Of a DNA stretch of 25,209 nt, positions 1-6,981 are shown in pieces (within the stretch, counting starts at the first letter, position 1; each line of letters starts with the position of its first letter). Origin of the DNA: JBKHBQ01 sp046542305. Lineage in GTDB: Bacteria; Bacteroidota; Bacteroidia; Bacteroidales; 4484-276. The stretch covers positions 1 through 25,209 of the forward strand of contig JBKHBQ010000021.1 of the NCBI GenBank assembly GCA_046542305.1, given 5' to 3'. Below the pieces are notes generated by a model. That model was given only the letters and a program-made list of their open reading frames with translations, was not told the origin of the DNA and made no database searches. The position numbers and the translations under genes were made by a program.

Positions 1-2
1 TT

Positions 3-656
3 AAGATCAATCAGACGGTGAAAGACGCCATCGAGTCGATGGGCGTACCACATACGGAAATCGATCTCATTCTGGCCAACGGCAAGTCGGTGGATTTTAG
101 CTATCAGCTTAAAAACGGGGACCGGATAGCAGTGTATCCGGTATTCGAAAGTTTGGATATTAAGCCGCTACACCGCCTCCATCCGGAGCCTTTGCGCGAA
201 ACCCGCTTCGTACTCGACGTTCACCTTGGAAAACTATGCAAATACCTGCGCATGCTCGGATTCGACACGTTTTACCGAAACGACCTCGACGATGAGGAGA
301 TCATGGATATTTCGCTGAAGGAACATCGCATCATTCTCACCCGCGACCTGGGCATCCTCAAAAACGGAGTGGTTACCCACGGATACTGGCTTCGGTCGCA
401 GGATTCGCGTGAACAGCTAAAGGAGGTGATTCGCCGGTTTCAGTTGCAGCATGAGATCAGGCCGTTTCATCGCTGCATTGTTTGCAACGGATTCGTAGAA
501 AAGGTGGATAAAAAGCAAATTGCGCATCTGCTGCGCGATAATACCAAAAAGGTGTTTAAACAGTTTTTCAGATGTTCCTCTTGCAGGAAAATTTATTGGG
601 AAGGTTCGCATTACGAGAGTATGCGTGAATTTATCGATGAATTGATGAAGGGATAG
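3..656 (+). CDS. Mut7-C ubiquitin/RNase domain protein, 5' end cut by the window
   Basis: The reading frame is open to the left edge, so the gene starts upstream; the first possible start inside (GTG at 18) is in the middle of a conserved domain and is not the true start. The first ~45 visible residues match the end of the Mut7-C ubiquitin-like domain (VPHTEIDLIL, DGDRIAVYPVFE-like GDRIAVYPVFE). The Mut7-C RNase (PIN-like) domain follows, from RFVLDVHLGKL with an Asp at 216-218, through LGFDTFYRND and RIILTRD, to a zinc-ribbon-like end with two C-x2-C pairs (CIVC and CSSC). Mut7-C proteins are predicted cytoplasmic nucleases; the name comes from the C-terminus of the exonuclease Mut-7. The substrate is unknown. 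The gene converges on the minus-strand lipoprotein gene. The family call is firm, the biochemical role is inference. Confidence 0.88.
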   Translation, partial: KINQTVKDAIESMGVPHTEIDLILANGKSVDFSYQLKNGDRIAVYPVFESLDIKPLHRLHPEPLRETRFVLDVHLGKLCKYLRMLGFDTFYRNDLDDEEIMDISLKEHRIILTRDLGILKNGVVTHGYWLRSQDSREQLKEVIRRFQLQHEIRPFHRCIVCNGFVEKVDKKQIAHLLRDNTKKVFKQFFRCSSCRKIYWEGSHYESMREFIDELMKG

Positions 657-659
657 AAA

Positions 660-681
660 GTCGGCAGTTCGCAGTCGGCAG
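660..681. repeat. short direct repeat just after the Mut7-C stop
   Basis: The 8-mer GTCGGCAG occurs at 660-667 and again at 674-681, separated by TTCGCA. It sits in the 119-bp convergent gap between the Mut7-C gene and the GldN-like gene. It may be a remnant of a dispersed repeat. No clear terminator hairpin was found in this gap. Confidence 0.4.
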
Positions 682-775
682 CTTGTCTCGCCGGAACGCA
701 GTGATTCGGGTGTAGCTGTTTGCAAAACGCAGCAGCCAGTGATCAGCCTCAAACATATCCATACCCAAAACTGAT

Positions 776-1312
776 CTACTTTTGCGGTGCATCCTCATAA
801 ATCCAGAAAAGCGCTTCGTAGCCGCGCAATTCGCCGTCGGGGCCGTAGTTTTCCATCACGGGCGCCATGCCGTTCACTTCTTTGCGGACCAGGGCGCCGG
901 AAGGATCGTAATACCAGGTTTCCAGGAAACGAATGCGGGTGATATCCCGTAGGTTTAATTCCTGCACAATGGTGGTATCTTTCGGTGTATAAGGCGGGTC
1001 CGGATTTGGCAACTGCAGTTCCAGCGTCCTGCGGCCGATATTTTCCACTTCTTTACCGCTGAGTTTTCTGCCCGTTTCCGACCATGCAGTCAACCGCCCC
1101 GAACGTACCTCATCAAAAATGCGTTCCACCAGTTTGTCGCGTGCGGGCCCGGGCAGGTTTTCCGTCCACCAGTCCACCTGAGGATCGGTATTGTGTATCT
1201 GCACGTCGTACACGATTTTTTCCGTGATCAGGTCATTTCTTTCCTGACGGCAGGAAACCATTGCAATCAGCAGCAAAGCTGAGAAAACAGAAATACAAAC
1301 TTGTTTATTCAT
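776..1312 (-). CDS. GldN/PorN-like lipoprotein
   Basis: A 178-residue lipoprotein. I chose the ATG at 1312 because it gives a lipoprotein signal (MNKQV, hydrophobic core, then VSC lipobox, Cys21); the longer frame to 1390 would prepend 26 non-signal residues and overlap the upstream gene. The mature part resembles the C-terminal part of GldN/PorN: a helix plus RSGRLTAW, then ITRIRFLETWYYD, then VNGMAPV and ALFWIYED. These parallel the family's 'IKNGKITEIY', 'I-x-IWYFD', 'GIAPV' and 'ELFWVWF' segments. GldN/PorN is the periplasmic ring partner of the lipoprotein GldK in the T9SS/gliding complex. This protein is shorter than GldN and is itself lipidated, so it is a relative or a stand-alone domain, not GldN itself. 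It lies 61 bp after the barrel gene, probably in one operon. Similarity is judged by eye. Confidence 0.65.
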   Translation of the reverse strand: MNKQVCISVFSALLLIAMVSCRQERNDLITEKIVYDVQIHNTDPQVDWWTENLPGPARDKLVERIFDEVRSGRLTAWSETGRKLSGKEVENIGRRTLELQLPNPDPPYTPKDTTIVQELNLRDITRIRFLETWYYDPSGALVRKEVNGMAPVMENYGPDGELRGYEALFWIYEDAPQK

Positions 1313-1373
1313 AGCCTGGCAAAGAAAACTGTTTTTTACAAGAAAGGATCGAAACCTACGGCAAAATTCAGGT

Positions 1374-1973
1374 TTAAATCCCGAAATCAAATCCCAGTGC
1401 GAGGATTAATCCTCCTGGCCGCATCATCTGCATAAGGAGTTCAGAATCGTCGCTGAGGGTTTCCCCACTGAGAATTTCGTAATAATCATCGGTAACCAGG
1501 GGAATGGCATAGCCACCTTCGATATAAAACCTGTTCTTTTTGCCGAGCTTCCAGGCATTCCCTACCGAAAAAAATACATTGCCCACCGGCTCGAGGTCAA
1601 ATCTTACATATTCGTTCCGAAAGCCGCTGGTTTCCACTTCCAGCTCAATATCCTCGAGGCCCGTAGCGTGCATATAGCCCGCTTTTACAAAGATGCCGTT
1701 GATTCCCTTTGGCATAATTTCCACATTGGCCGAAAGTTTATAACCCCATGATCCCAAACCGGCTCCAAAATCTATCATCGCTTTGGGGCTTATCACAAAT
1801 TTCAGTTGTGCACCGATCAAGCCAACTGAATTGTTTATACCGGTGCTGAGTCCTATGTAGGAAGTCGGGCGGTACTGATACTCCTGCTGGATAAACGGAT
1901 TGGAATTTTTCTGCTGTGCGTGCAATATGTTGAGGCAAACTACTGCTGCAGCCAATAAGAGGATTCTTTTCAT
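1374..1973 (-). CDS. outer-membrane beta-barrel-like protein
   Basis: 199 residues with a clear signal peptide (MKRILLLAAAVVCLNILHAQ, cleavage after HAQ likely). The mature chain alternates polar and hydrophobic residues with Gly/aromatic turns (YIGLSTGINNSVGLIGAQLKF, FGAGLGSWGYKL, GIFVKAGYMHATG, VFFSVGNAW, RFYIEGGYAIPL) and ends in LILALGFDFGI. An antiparallel strand ending in an aromatic residue near the C-terminus is typical of small outer-membrane porin-like barrels of Bacteroidota. The ATG at 1973 lies 29 bp downstream of a good TTTG-N20-TATATTTG promoter. Being first in a likely two-gene operon with the GldN-like lipoprotein suggests a shared envelope role, but the function is unknown. 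Confidence 0.75.
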   Translation of the reverse strand: MKRILLLAAAVVCLNILHAQQKNSNPFIQQEYQYRPTSYIGLSTGINNSVGLIGAQLKFVISPKAMIDFGAGLGSWGYKLSANVEIMPKGINGIFVKAGYMHATGLEDIELEVETSGFRNEYVRFDLEPVGNVFFSVGNAWKLGKKNRFYIEGGYAIPLVTDDYYEILSGETLSDDSELLMQMMRPGGLILALGFDFGI

Positions 1974-2002
1974 TTTATTTGGTATTTGGTAAATAGTTGC
2001 TA

Positions 2003-2034
2003 CAAATATAAAGAACCAAATTTAATTTAACAAA
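2003..2034 (-). promoter_or_regulatory. Bacteroidota-type promoter of the barrel/GldN-like operon
   Basis: Read on the minus strand, TTTG (2031-2034) is followed after exactly 20 nt by TATATTTG (2003-2010). This fits the Bacteroidota RpoD consensus TTTG-N19-21-TAnnTTTG, and it is the best full match in the window. It would give a short leader of about 20-25 nt before the ATG at 1973. Confidence 0.7.
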
Positions 2035-2108
2035 TATTATGAAAGATATTTAACACATGACCGGCCATGAATCTGTTGAGTTTAGGAAAAGAATTAACAC
2101 CATAAAAC

Positions 2109-2116
2109 TAATTTTG
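2109..2116 (+). promoter_or_regulatory. candidate -7 element for the PLP-enzyme gene
   Basis: TAATTTTG matches TAnnTTTG and ends 23 bp before the ATG at 2140. No TTTG lies at the ideal distance upstream, so this is a -7 match only. The 166-bp gap is a divergent intergenic region shared with the barrel operon promoter. Confidence 0.45.
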
Positions 2117-2139
2117 CAACAAAACAATCTTAATGTGTT

Positions 2140-3237
2140 ATGACAGAGCTAAAACGACCGACACTACTGCTCAATAAAGAAATTTGCCTTCGGAATATTA
2201 GAAACATGAAAGCCAAGGCCGACAAGCACGGATTGATTTTCAGACCTCATTTCAAAACCCATCAGTCGGCTGAAATTGGCGAGTGGTTCAGGGATGAAGG
2301 TGTGGATCGCATCGCCGTTTCATCGGTGAGCATGGCCCGGTATTTTGCTGCGCACGGATGGAAGGACATCACCATCGCGTTCCCGCTGAATATTGCTGAA
2401 ACTCCGGAAATAAACGAACTGGCAGCCACCGTGAACTTAAATCTGGTAATCGAAAACATGGAGAGCATGAAGGCCCTGGCCAGGACACAGAAGCACCTTC
2501 TTGGAGTTTTCATCAAACTGGATGCAGGATACCACCGCACGGGAATTCCTGTAGAAGACCATGAACGGATAAAGATATTGGTGCATGAAATCGGCCATGC
2601 CAGGCACCTTACCTTCGAAGGCTTCCTGGTTCACAACGGTCATACGTACCATCAGCCGGGCCCTGACGATATCCTGGAAATCCACCGGCAAAGCCGCGAG
2701 AAACTGGCCGCACTAAAACAAAAGCTGTTTCAGCACGACATCAAAAGCTTTGTTTCGCTGGGCGATACACCGGCAGTGAGCCTTGCCGGGTCCTTCGAAG
2801 AGATCAGCGAAATCAGGCCCGGCAACTTTGTTTTTTACGATGTGATGCAGCACAATCTGGGTGTGTGCACCGAAAACGACATTGCCGTGGCAGTGGCGTG
2901 TCCGGTGGTGTCGAAGCATCCCGACCGAATGGAGATCGTATTGTACGGGGGTGCCGTACACCTTTCCAAAGATTTTATAAAAGACCGTAACGGCCATACC
3001 TCCTTCGGGCTTGTTGCACCGCTGAATGAAAACGGATGGGAAGCAGTGTGGCCGGATACTTACGTAAAGTCCCTTTCTCAGGAGCATGGCATCATCAAAA
3101 CCATTCCCGGGATTATGCGCCGTGTGGAAATCGGTGACTTTGTGGCGGTTCTGCCTGTGCATTCCTGCCTCACAACCAACCTGATGCGGGAAATGTACAC
3201 GCTGGAGGGAGAACGGATCACCACCATGTTGACATGA
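2140..3237 (+). CDS. D-threonine aldolase / D-serine dehydratase-like PLP enzyme
   Basis: 365 residues with the alanine-racemase-type barrel followed by a beta domain, as in the metal-activated D-threonine aldolase and DSD1 D-serine dehydratase family. The PLP-binding lysine is Lys39 in RPHFKTHQS, and the family's zinc pair His-x-Cys is present as His341-Ser-Cys343 in PVHSCLTTNLM. LDAGYHRTGI and SLGDTPAVS fit the barrel strand ends and phosphate-binding loop. The enzyme is cytosolic (no signal peptide). It would cleave or deaminate a D-beta-hydroxy amino acid (D-threonine to glycine plus acetaldehyde, or D-serine to pyruvate plus ammonia); the two activities cannot be separated from sequence alone. 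Length is normal. It is followed 90 bp later by an unrelated PKD lipoprotein gene. Confidence 0.9.
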   Translation: MTELKRPTLLLNKEICLRNIRNMKAKADKHGLIFRPHFKTHQSAEIGEWFRDEGVDRIAVSSVSMARYFAAHGWKDITIAFPLNIAETPEINELAATVNLNLVIENMESMKALARTQKHLLGVFIKLDAGYHRTGIPVEDHERIKILVHEIGHARHLTFEGFLVHNGHTYHQPGPDDILEIHRQSREKLAALKQKLFQHDIKSFVSLGDTPAVSLAGSFEEISEIRPGNFVFYDVMQHNLGVCTENDIAVAVACPVVSKHPDRMEIVLYGGAVHLSKDFIKDRNGHTSFGLVAPLNENGWEAVWPDTYVKSLSQEHGIIKTIPGIMRRVEIGDFVAVLPVHSCLTTNLMREMYTLEGERITTMLT

Positions 3238-3327
3238 AAATAAAAAAATCATAAAAAAGCTTAAGGCAAAACAACCGGCCGGGGAGTTTCAGATATATTT
3301 AGTCCCTTAAATAAATACTTAATAAAT

Positions 3328-3702
3328 ATGAAAAACATTTCACTCATCCTGATAGGTGCCCTGATCATTCTTTCCTGGGCTTCCTGCCGCAGCGATATCG
3401 AAGATGCCATCGATTGTACGGTAGAATCCACATTTCTTGAGGTGGAATATATAATTGACGAAGCTAATCCGCTGCTGGTTCACTTTGCGTTTATCAACAG
3501 CGATACAGTGGCCAACCGCTTTACGCTCGAACAATCGATACGATGGGAATTCGGAGACGGAAGCGAAACCACCACCGATGATTTTACAGCTATGCACGAG
3601 TATCAGGATGCAGGCACCTATGACGTAAAGGCACACTACGTGCTATCGCGCGACGACAATAGTTGCTCCGGATACAAGGAAAAGACCATAACGCTGGAAT
3701 AA
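3328..3702 (+). CDS. PKD-domain lipoprotein
   Basis: 124 residues. The N-terminus MKNISLILIGALIILSWASC is a lipoprotein signal with lipobox WASC (Cys20). The mature part is essentially one PKD (Ig-like) domain with the diagnostic WEFGDGSE and the strand HEYQDAGTYDVKAHYVL. PKD domains mediate binding or spacing on extracellular proteins; here the protein should be a membrane-anchored envelope protein with no catalytic part. A weak -7-like TATATTTA lies at 3294-3301, but it lacks the final G. The stop is 5 bp from the stop of the convergent 'AsnB-like' gene. The specific role is unknown. Confidence 0.8.
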   Translation: MKNISLILIGALIILSWASCRSDIEDAIDCTVESTFLEVEYIIDEANPLLVHFAFINSDTVANRFTLEQSIRWEFGDGSETTTDDFTAMHEYQDAGTYDVKAHYVLSRDDNSCSGYKEKTITLE

Positions 3703-3707
3703 CCCGG

Positions 3708-4973
3708 TCAGGTTTTGCGCTTTTTCTTTTTGGCAGCCGGAAAAAGTACATTATTCAGAATGAGCCGGTATCCGGGTGAATCGGGATGCAGACTCAGGTC
3801 GGTCGGCGGATCGCCCACCAGGTGGCGATAATCTTCAGGATCGTGGCCGCCGAGGAAGGTAAAGGTTCCTTTGCCATACTCGCCATGAATGTACCTTGCC
3901 TCGTTGGCTGCTTTATATTCGCCCATCACCAGCACACTCGATTTCAGGTATTTTTTATTGAAAGCAGTGGTCTGCCCCATAAAACCCTTGATCACCTGCA
4001 TGTGGTTCTGGCAAAGCATTGTAGGCACCGGATCCCATTTGGCCGAAAAATCGAACAGGGTGAAGAAATCATTTTTTTCGTTGATGGTGCGGGGCCGCGT
4101 GGCCGTTACATCGATGCTCGAAATCTCGTATTCGTAAGGGTTCGAAACAATTGAAAAATTCTCGAATGCAAAACAGTTGTCATAGTTCAACTTTTGCTGT
4201 GCGTTGGGATCGGGCGGATCGCCGTCGAACATCACATCCACAATATCAACCCCTTCGGCGGCCAGCGCCACATCATAGCTATCAGGAGCCGAGCACATGG
4301 AAAACAGGTAGCCGCCGCCTGCCACAAAATCGCGGATCTTTTTGGCTACAGCCAGTTTAAGCTGGCTCACTTTATCGTAACCGAGCATCCGGGCGTTCTC
4401 CTCATTTATGCGAACGTCCTCCTGATACCAGGCGGCATTGCGAAACGAGCGCCAGAATTTACCGTATTGTCCCGTAAAATCCTCGTGGTGCAGGTGCAGC
4501 CAGTCGTACATCGGCAGCAAACCTTCCATAATCTCCTGGTCGTAAACTACGTCGTAAGGAATTTCGGCATAGGTGAGTGCCAGCGTAACCGCATCGTCCC
4601 ACGGCTGACGATTTCTGGGAGAATACACCGCAATATCGGGTGGCTTGTGAAGTTTTACTTCATCCATGTTGATCTCGGGGCTGCCAATTTCCTGAACGAT
4701 CTGCGCTGCCTGCACATCGGCAATTATTTCGTACGAAACTCCGCGGATCACACATTCGTTTTCGATATCCTGATGGTATTGGCACATAAAACTTCCACCG
4801 CGATAATTCAGCAGCCAGCTCACCTCCACCTCGTTTTGAAGCACCCAGTAGGCAATGCCGTAGGATTTAAGGTGATTTTTCTGCGTATCATCCATCGGGA
4901 TAAGCAAATACGCCGCATGCAGATAAACTGCAGTGGTGAGCAATAAGAAGAGAATCAGTATTTTTTTCATCAT
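3708..4973 (-). CDS. secreted protein of the Bacteroidota 'asparagine synthetase B' family (name doubtful)
   Basis: 421 residues with a signal peptide (MMKKILILFLLLTTAVYLHA). It closely recalls a conserved Bacteroidota family often labelled asparagine synthetase B, with AYLLIPMDDTQKNHLKSYG at the mature N-terminus, YRGGSFMCQY, WDDAVTLALTYAEIPYDVVYD, MYDWLHLHHEDFTGQYGKF and FVAGGGYLFSMCSA. It has neither an N-terminal nucleophile Cys2 nor a recognisable SGGLDS-type ATP-pyrophosphatase motif of true AsnB, and it is exported, so the common name is very likely a misannotation. The FVAGGGYLFSMC stretch, and GHDPEDYRHLVG near the C-terminus, suggest a glutamine-amidotransferase-like (ThuA/DJ-1-like) fold acting outside the cytoplasm; that is inference. 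It ends in a basic tail (AAKKKKRKT). It lies 88 bp downstream of dnaB on the same strand. Confidence 0.75.
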   Translation of the reverse strand: MMKKILILFLLLTTAVYLHAAYLLIPMDDTQKNHLKSYGIAYWVLQNEVEVSWLLNYRGGSFMCQYHQDIENECVIRGVSYEIIADVQAAQIVQEIGSPEINMDEVKLHKPPDIAVYSPRNRQPWDDAVTLALTYAEIPYDVVYDQEIMEGLLPMYDWLHLHHEDFTGQYGKFWRSFRNAAWYQEDVRINEENARMLGYDKVSQLKLAVAKKIRDFVAGGGYLFSMCSAPDSYDVALAAEGVDIVDVMFDGDPPDPNAQQKLNYDNCFAFENFSIVSNPYEYEISSIDVTATRPRTINEKNDFFTLFDFSAKWDPVPTMLCQNHMQVIKGFMGQTTAFNKKYLKSSVLVMGEYKAANEARYIHGEYGKGTFTFLGGHDPEDYRHLVGDPPTDLSLHPDSPGYRLILNNVLFPAAKKKKRKT

Positions 4974-5061
4974 GTTGACGGTCTTGATCGATGTATCAAT
5001 ATAATGAACAATGGCGGCAAATATTGTTCAAACACAATTCCGAACAGGGGATTTCTCAGAA

Positions 5062-6666
5062 TCAAAACGGAGGTTCCTTGGTCAGTCCGTCATCCGAAAG
5101 CTCGCTGCCACCAGCAAAGCCATTGTCATCGCCATCACCGTAATCGTCGCTGATGTCGTTCATGCGTGATGGGCGGATCATGGTATTGCTCTCAAAGCTG
5201 GTGTTGGGTTCCATAGCGTCCTCGGTATCGTATTTGAATTCTTCGTAATCTGCAAATTGTGCAAACTGTGCAACGAACCGCATTTTTATATCCTCCAGCG
5301 CACCGTTACGGTGTTTGGCAATAATGAGTTCAGCCATGCCCGCCGACGGGGTATTATCCTCCATAGTGTCGATTTTGTAATATTCCGGGCGGTAGATGAA
5401 CAGCACCATATCTGCATCCTGCTCGATGGCGCCCGATTCGCGAAGGTCGGAAAGGATAGGTTTCTTCAATCCGCCGCGTGTTTCCACCGATCGGTTCAGC
5501 TGCGACAGAGCAATGATAGGTACTTCCAGTTCTTTGGCAAGGCTTTTCATCGACCGTGATATGTTGCTGATCTCCTGTTCGCGGTTTCCCTTGTCGTTGC
5601 CGGCCTGCATCAATTGTATGTAGTCGATGATGATGAGTTCGATGCCATATTGCTGCTTCATACGGCGGGCCTTGGCACGTAGTTCGAAAATTGAAAGAGC
5701 GGGGGTGTCATCAATATAAAGCGGTGCATCAATCAAGGTGGTAATTCGTGAATGCAGTTGCTGCCATTCATGATCCTTGAGGTCGCCTCTTTTCAGCTTG
5801 TCAGCCGACAGTCTGGTTTCGCTGGCAATAAGCCTGGTAACCAGTTGAACCGACGACATCTCCAACGAAAACACCACCACCGGCCGTTTAAAATCCACGG
5901 TAATGTTGCGGGCCATCGACAGTACAAAGGCAGTTTTTCCCATACCCGGACGTGCAGCAAGCACCACAAGGTCGGATTTCTGCCATCCCGCCGTAATGCG
6001 GTCCAGTTGCGAAAAGCCTGAAGGCACACCCTGGTAGCTGCCATCCTGTTTGCTGGCTTTTACGATACCTTCGATGGCTTCCTGTACCAGAGCGGGCATA
6101 TTACTGTGGTCTCGGCGCAGGTTTTTCTCGCTTAACGAAAACATCTTTTGTTCAGCCTTATCCAGCAAATCAAAAACATCCATCGTATCTTCGTAGGCAT
6201 CCCGCTGTATTTCAGATGAGATCTCGATCATCCGGCGCTGGATATATTTCTGAACAATAATCCGGGAATGATATTCGATGTTTGCTGCTGACGCTACACG
6301 GCGGGTGAGCTGGGCAATGTAATAAGCACCTCCCACCATATCGAGTTCGCCTTTGGCTTTTAGCTCGTGCGTAACTGTCAGCAGGTCGACGGGCTGCTGC
6401 TTCTGGAATAAATCATGAATGGCAGAAAATATTTTCTGATGCGCATCGGTATAAAAAACTTCGGTTTTTAAAATATCTATTACTTCCGACAGTGCATTTT
6501 GTTCCAGCAAAAGCGCTCCCAAAACCGCCTCCTCGAGATCGATGGCCTGCGGCGGGATCTTTCCGTATTCGAAATAATTCTGACTGTGTGTACGTTGCGC
6601 TCTCGAGCGGCCTTCCTGCTGAGTCTTACGCTCTTTTTCGGTTATGGTTTTTTCATTATCTGCCAT
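5062..6666 (-). CDS. dnaB: replicative DNA helicase DnaB
   Basis: 534 residues, somewhat longer than E. coli DnaB because of extra N- and C-terminal tails. The N-terminal domain begins at PPQAIDLEEAVLGALLLEQNA (about residue 37) and runs to the linker near 190. The RecA-like motor carries Walker A ARPGMGKTAF (Lys244), the FSLEMS motif, Walker B LIIIDYIQLM (Asp348), ALSQLNRSVE and SDLRESGAIEQDAD. No intein insertion interrupts the motor. The enzyme is the hexameric ATP-driven 5'-3' helicase of the replication fork. The N-terminal tail is charged (KTITEKERKTQQEGRSRAQR), and the C-terminal ~60 residues are acidic and low-complexity (DDYGDGDDNGFAGG), as often seen in Bacteroidota DnaB. A -7-like element lies only 4 bp upstream of the ATG. 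Confidence 0.97.
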   Translation of the reverse strand: MADNEKTITEKERKTQQEGRSRAQRTHSQNYFEYGKIPPQAIDLEEAVLGALLLEQNALSEVIDILKTEVFYTDAHQKIFSAIHDLFQKQQPVDLLTVTHELKAKGELDMVGGAYYIAQLTRRVASAANIEYHSRIIVQKYIQRRMIEISSEIQRDAYEDTMDVFDLLDKAEQKMFSLSEKNLRRDHSNMPALVQEAIEGIVKASKQDGSYQGVPSGFSQLDRITAGWQKSDLVVLAARPGMGKTAFVLSMARNITVDFKRPVVVFSLEMSSVQLVTRLIASETRLSADKLKRGDLKDHEWQQLHSRITTLIDAPLYIDDTPALSIFELRAKARRMKQQYGIELIIIDYIQLMQAGNDKGNREQEISNISRSMKSLAKELEVPIIALSQLNRSVETRGGLKKPILSDLRESGAIEQDADMVLFIYRPEYYKIDTMEDNTPSAGMAELIIAKHRNGALEDIKMRFVAQFAQFADYEEFKYDTEDAMEPNTSFESNTMIRPSRMNDISDDYGDGDDNGFAGGSELSDDGLTKEPPF

Positions 6667-6670
6667 AGGT

Positions 6671-6678
6671 CAAAATTA
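6671..6678 (-). promoter_or_regulatory. candidate -7 element at dnaB, very close to the ATG
   Basis: On the minus strand TAATTTTG is followed by ACCT and then the ATG of dnaB at 6666. A TTTG lies 16 nt upstream, shorter than the ideal 19-21. If used, the transcript would be leaderless or nearly so; if not, the match is chance. Confidence 0.35.
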
Positions 6679-6953
6679 GTATTCTCACCCAAGGCAAAAG
6701 ATCATTTTTTGAACTAAATTTATTAACAGCGATTTCTTATGCTGATGATCAGGAAAGTATCCCTTATTAACAATTTGGGTTTGATAAGTGAACAACAACA
6801 TCTGGATGAAATTGTGAACATGTTTGCAAGATGACCCGGTGATAGATGTGCGTGGCACCAATTTCAATATATAAAAAATCAACTTGCATTAGCATCGGGG
6901 CTTTACGGTGCTGCCGCAAATAAGAAATGAAACTCTCATTCAAGCCATTCCCT

Positions 6954-6961
6954 TATCTTTG
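6954..6961 (+). promoter_or_regulatory. candidate -7 element for the M20 amidohydrolase gene
   Basis: TATCTTTG matches TAnnTTTG and ends 20 bp before the ATG at 6982. No TTTG occurs at the ideal upstream distance. The same 8-mer precedes the CAP-SPOR gene at 10777. Confidence 0.45.
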
Positions 6962-6981
6962 CCTTAAATATTCTGAAATCC

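Larger units (their letters stand above)
6667..6981. other. 315-bp divergent intergenic region dnaB / amidohydrolase
   Basis: This gap holds the two candidate -7 elements (6671-6678 minus, 6954-6961 plus). Otherwise I see nothing specific: no tRNA-like cloverleaf, no strong hairpin, no long repeat. A 65-codon minus-strand frame (6685-6882) has no family signature and is probably non-coding. The middle (about 6780-6920) could hold further control sites, but none is recognisable. Confidence 0.6.

Noticed and set aside
1313..1390. N-terminal extension of the GldN-like lipoprotein
   Set aside because: It would overlap the barrel gene and hide the lipoprotein signal; the ATG at 1312 is preferred.
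4194..4946. 250-codon plus-strand frame opposite the AsnB-like gene
   Set aside because: Antisense shadow; the minus frame has a signal peptide and a conserved family pattern.
6685..6882. 65-codon minus-strand frame upstream of dnaB
   Set aside because: No recognisable domain, no promoter of its own, and it overlaps the dnaB control region.
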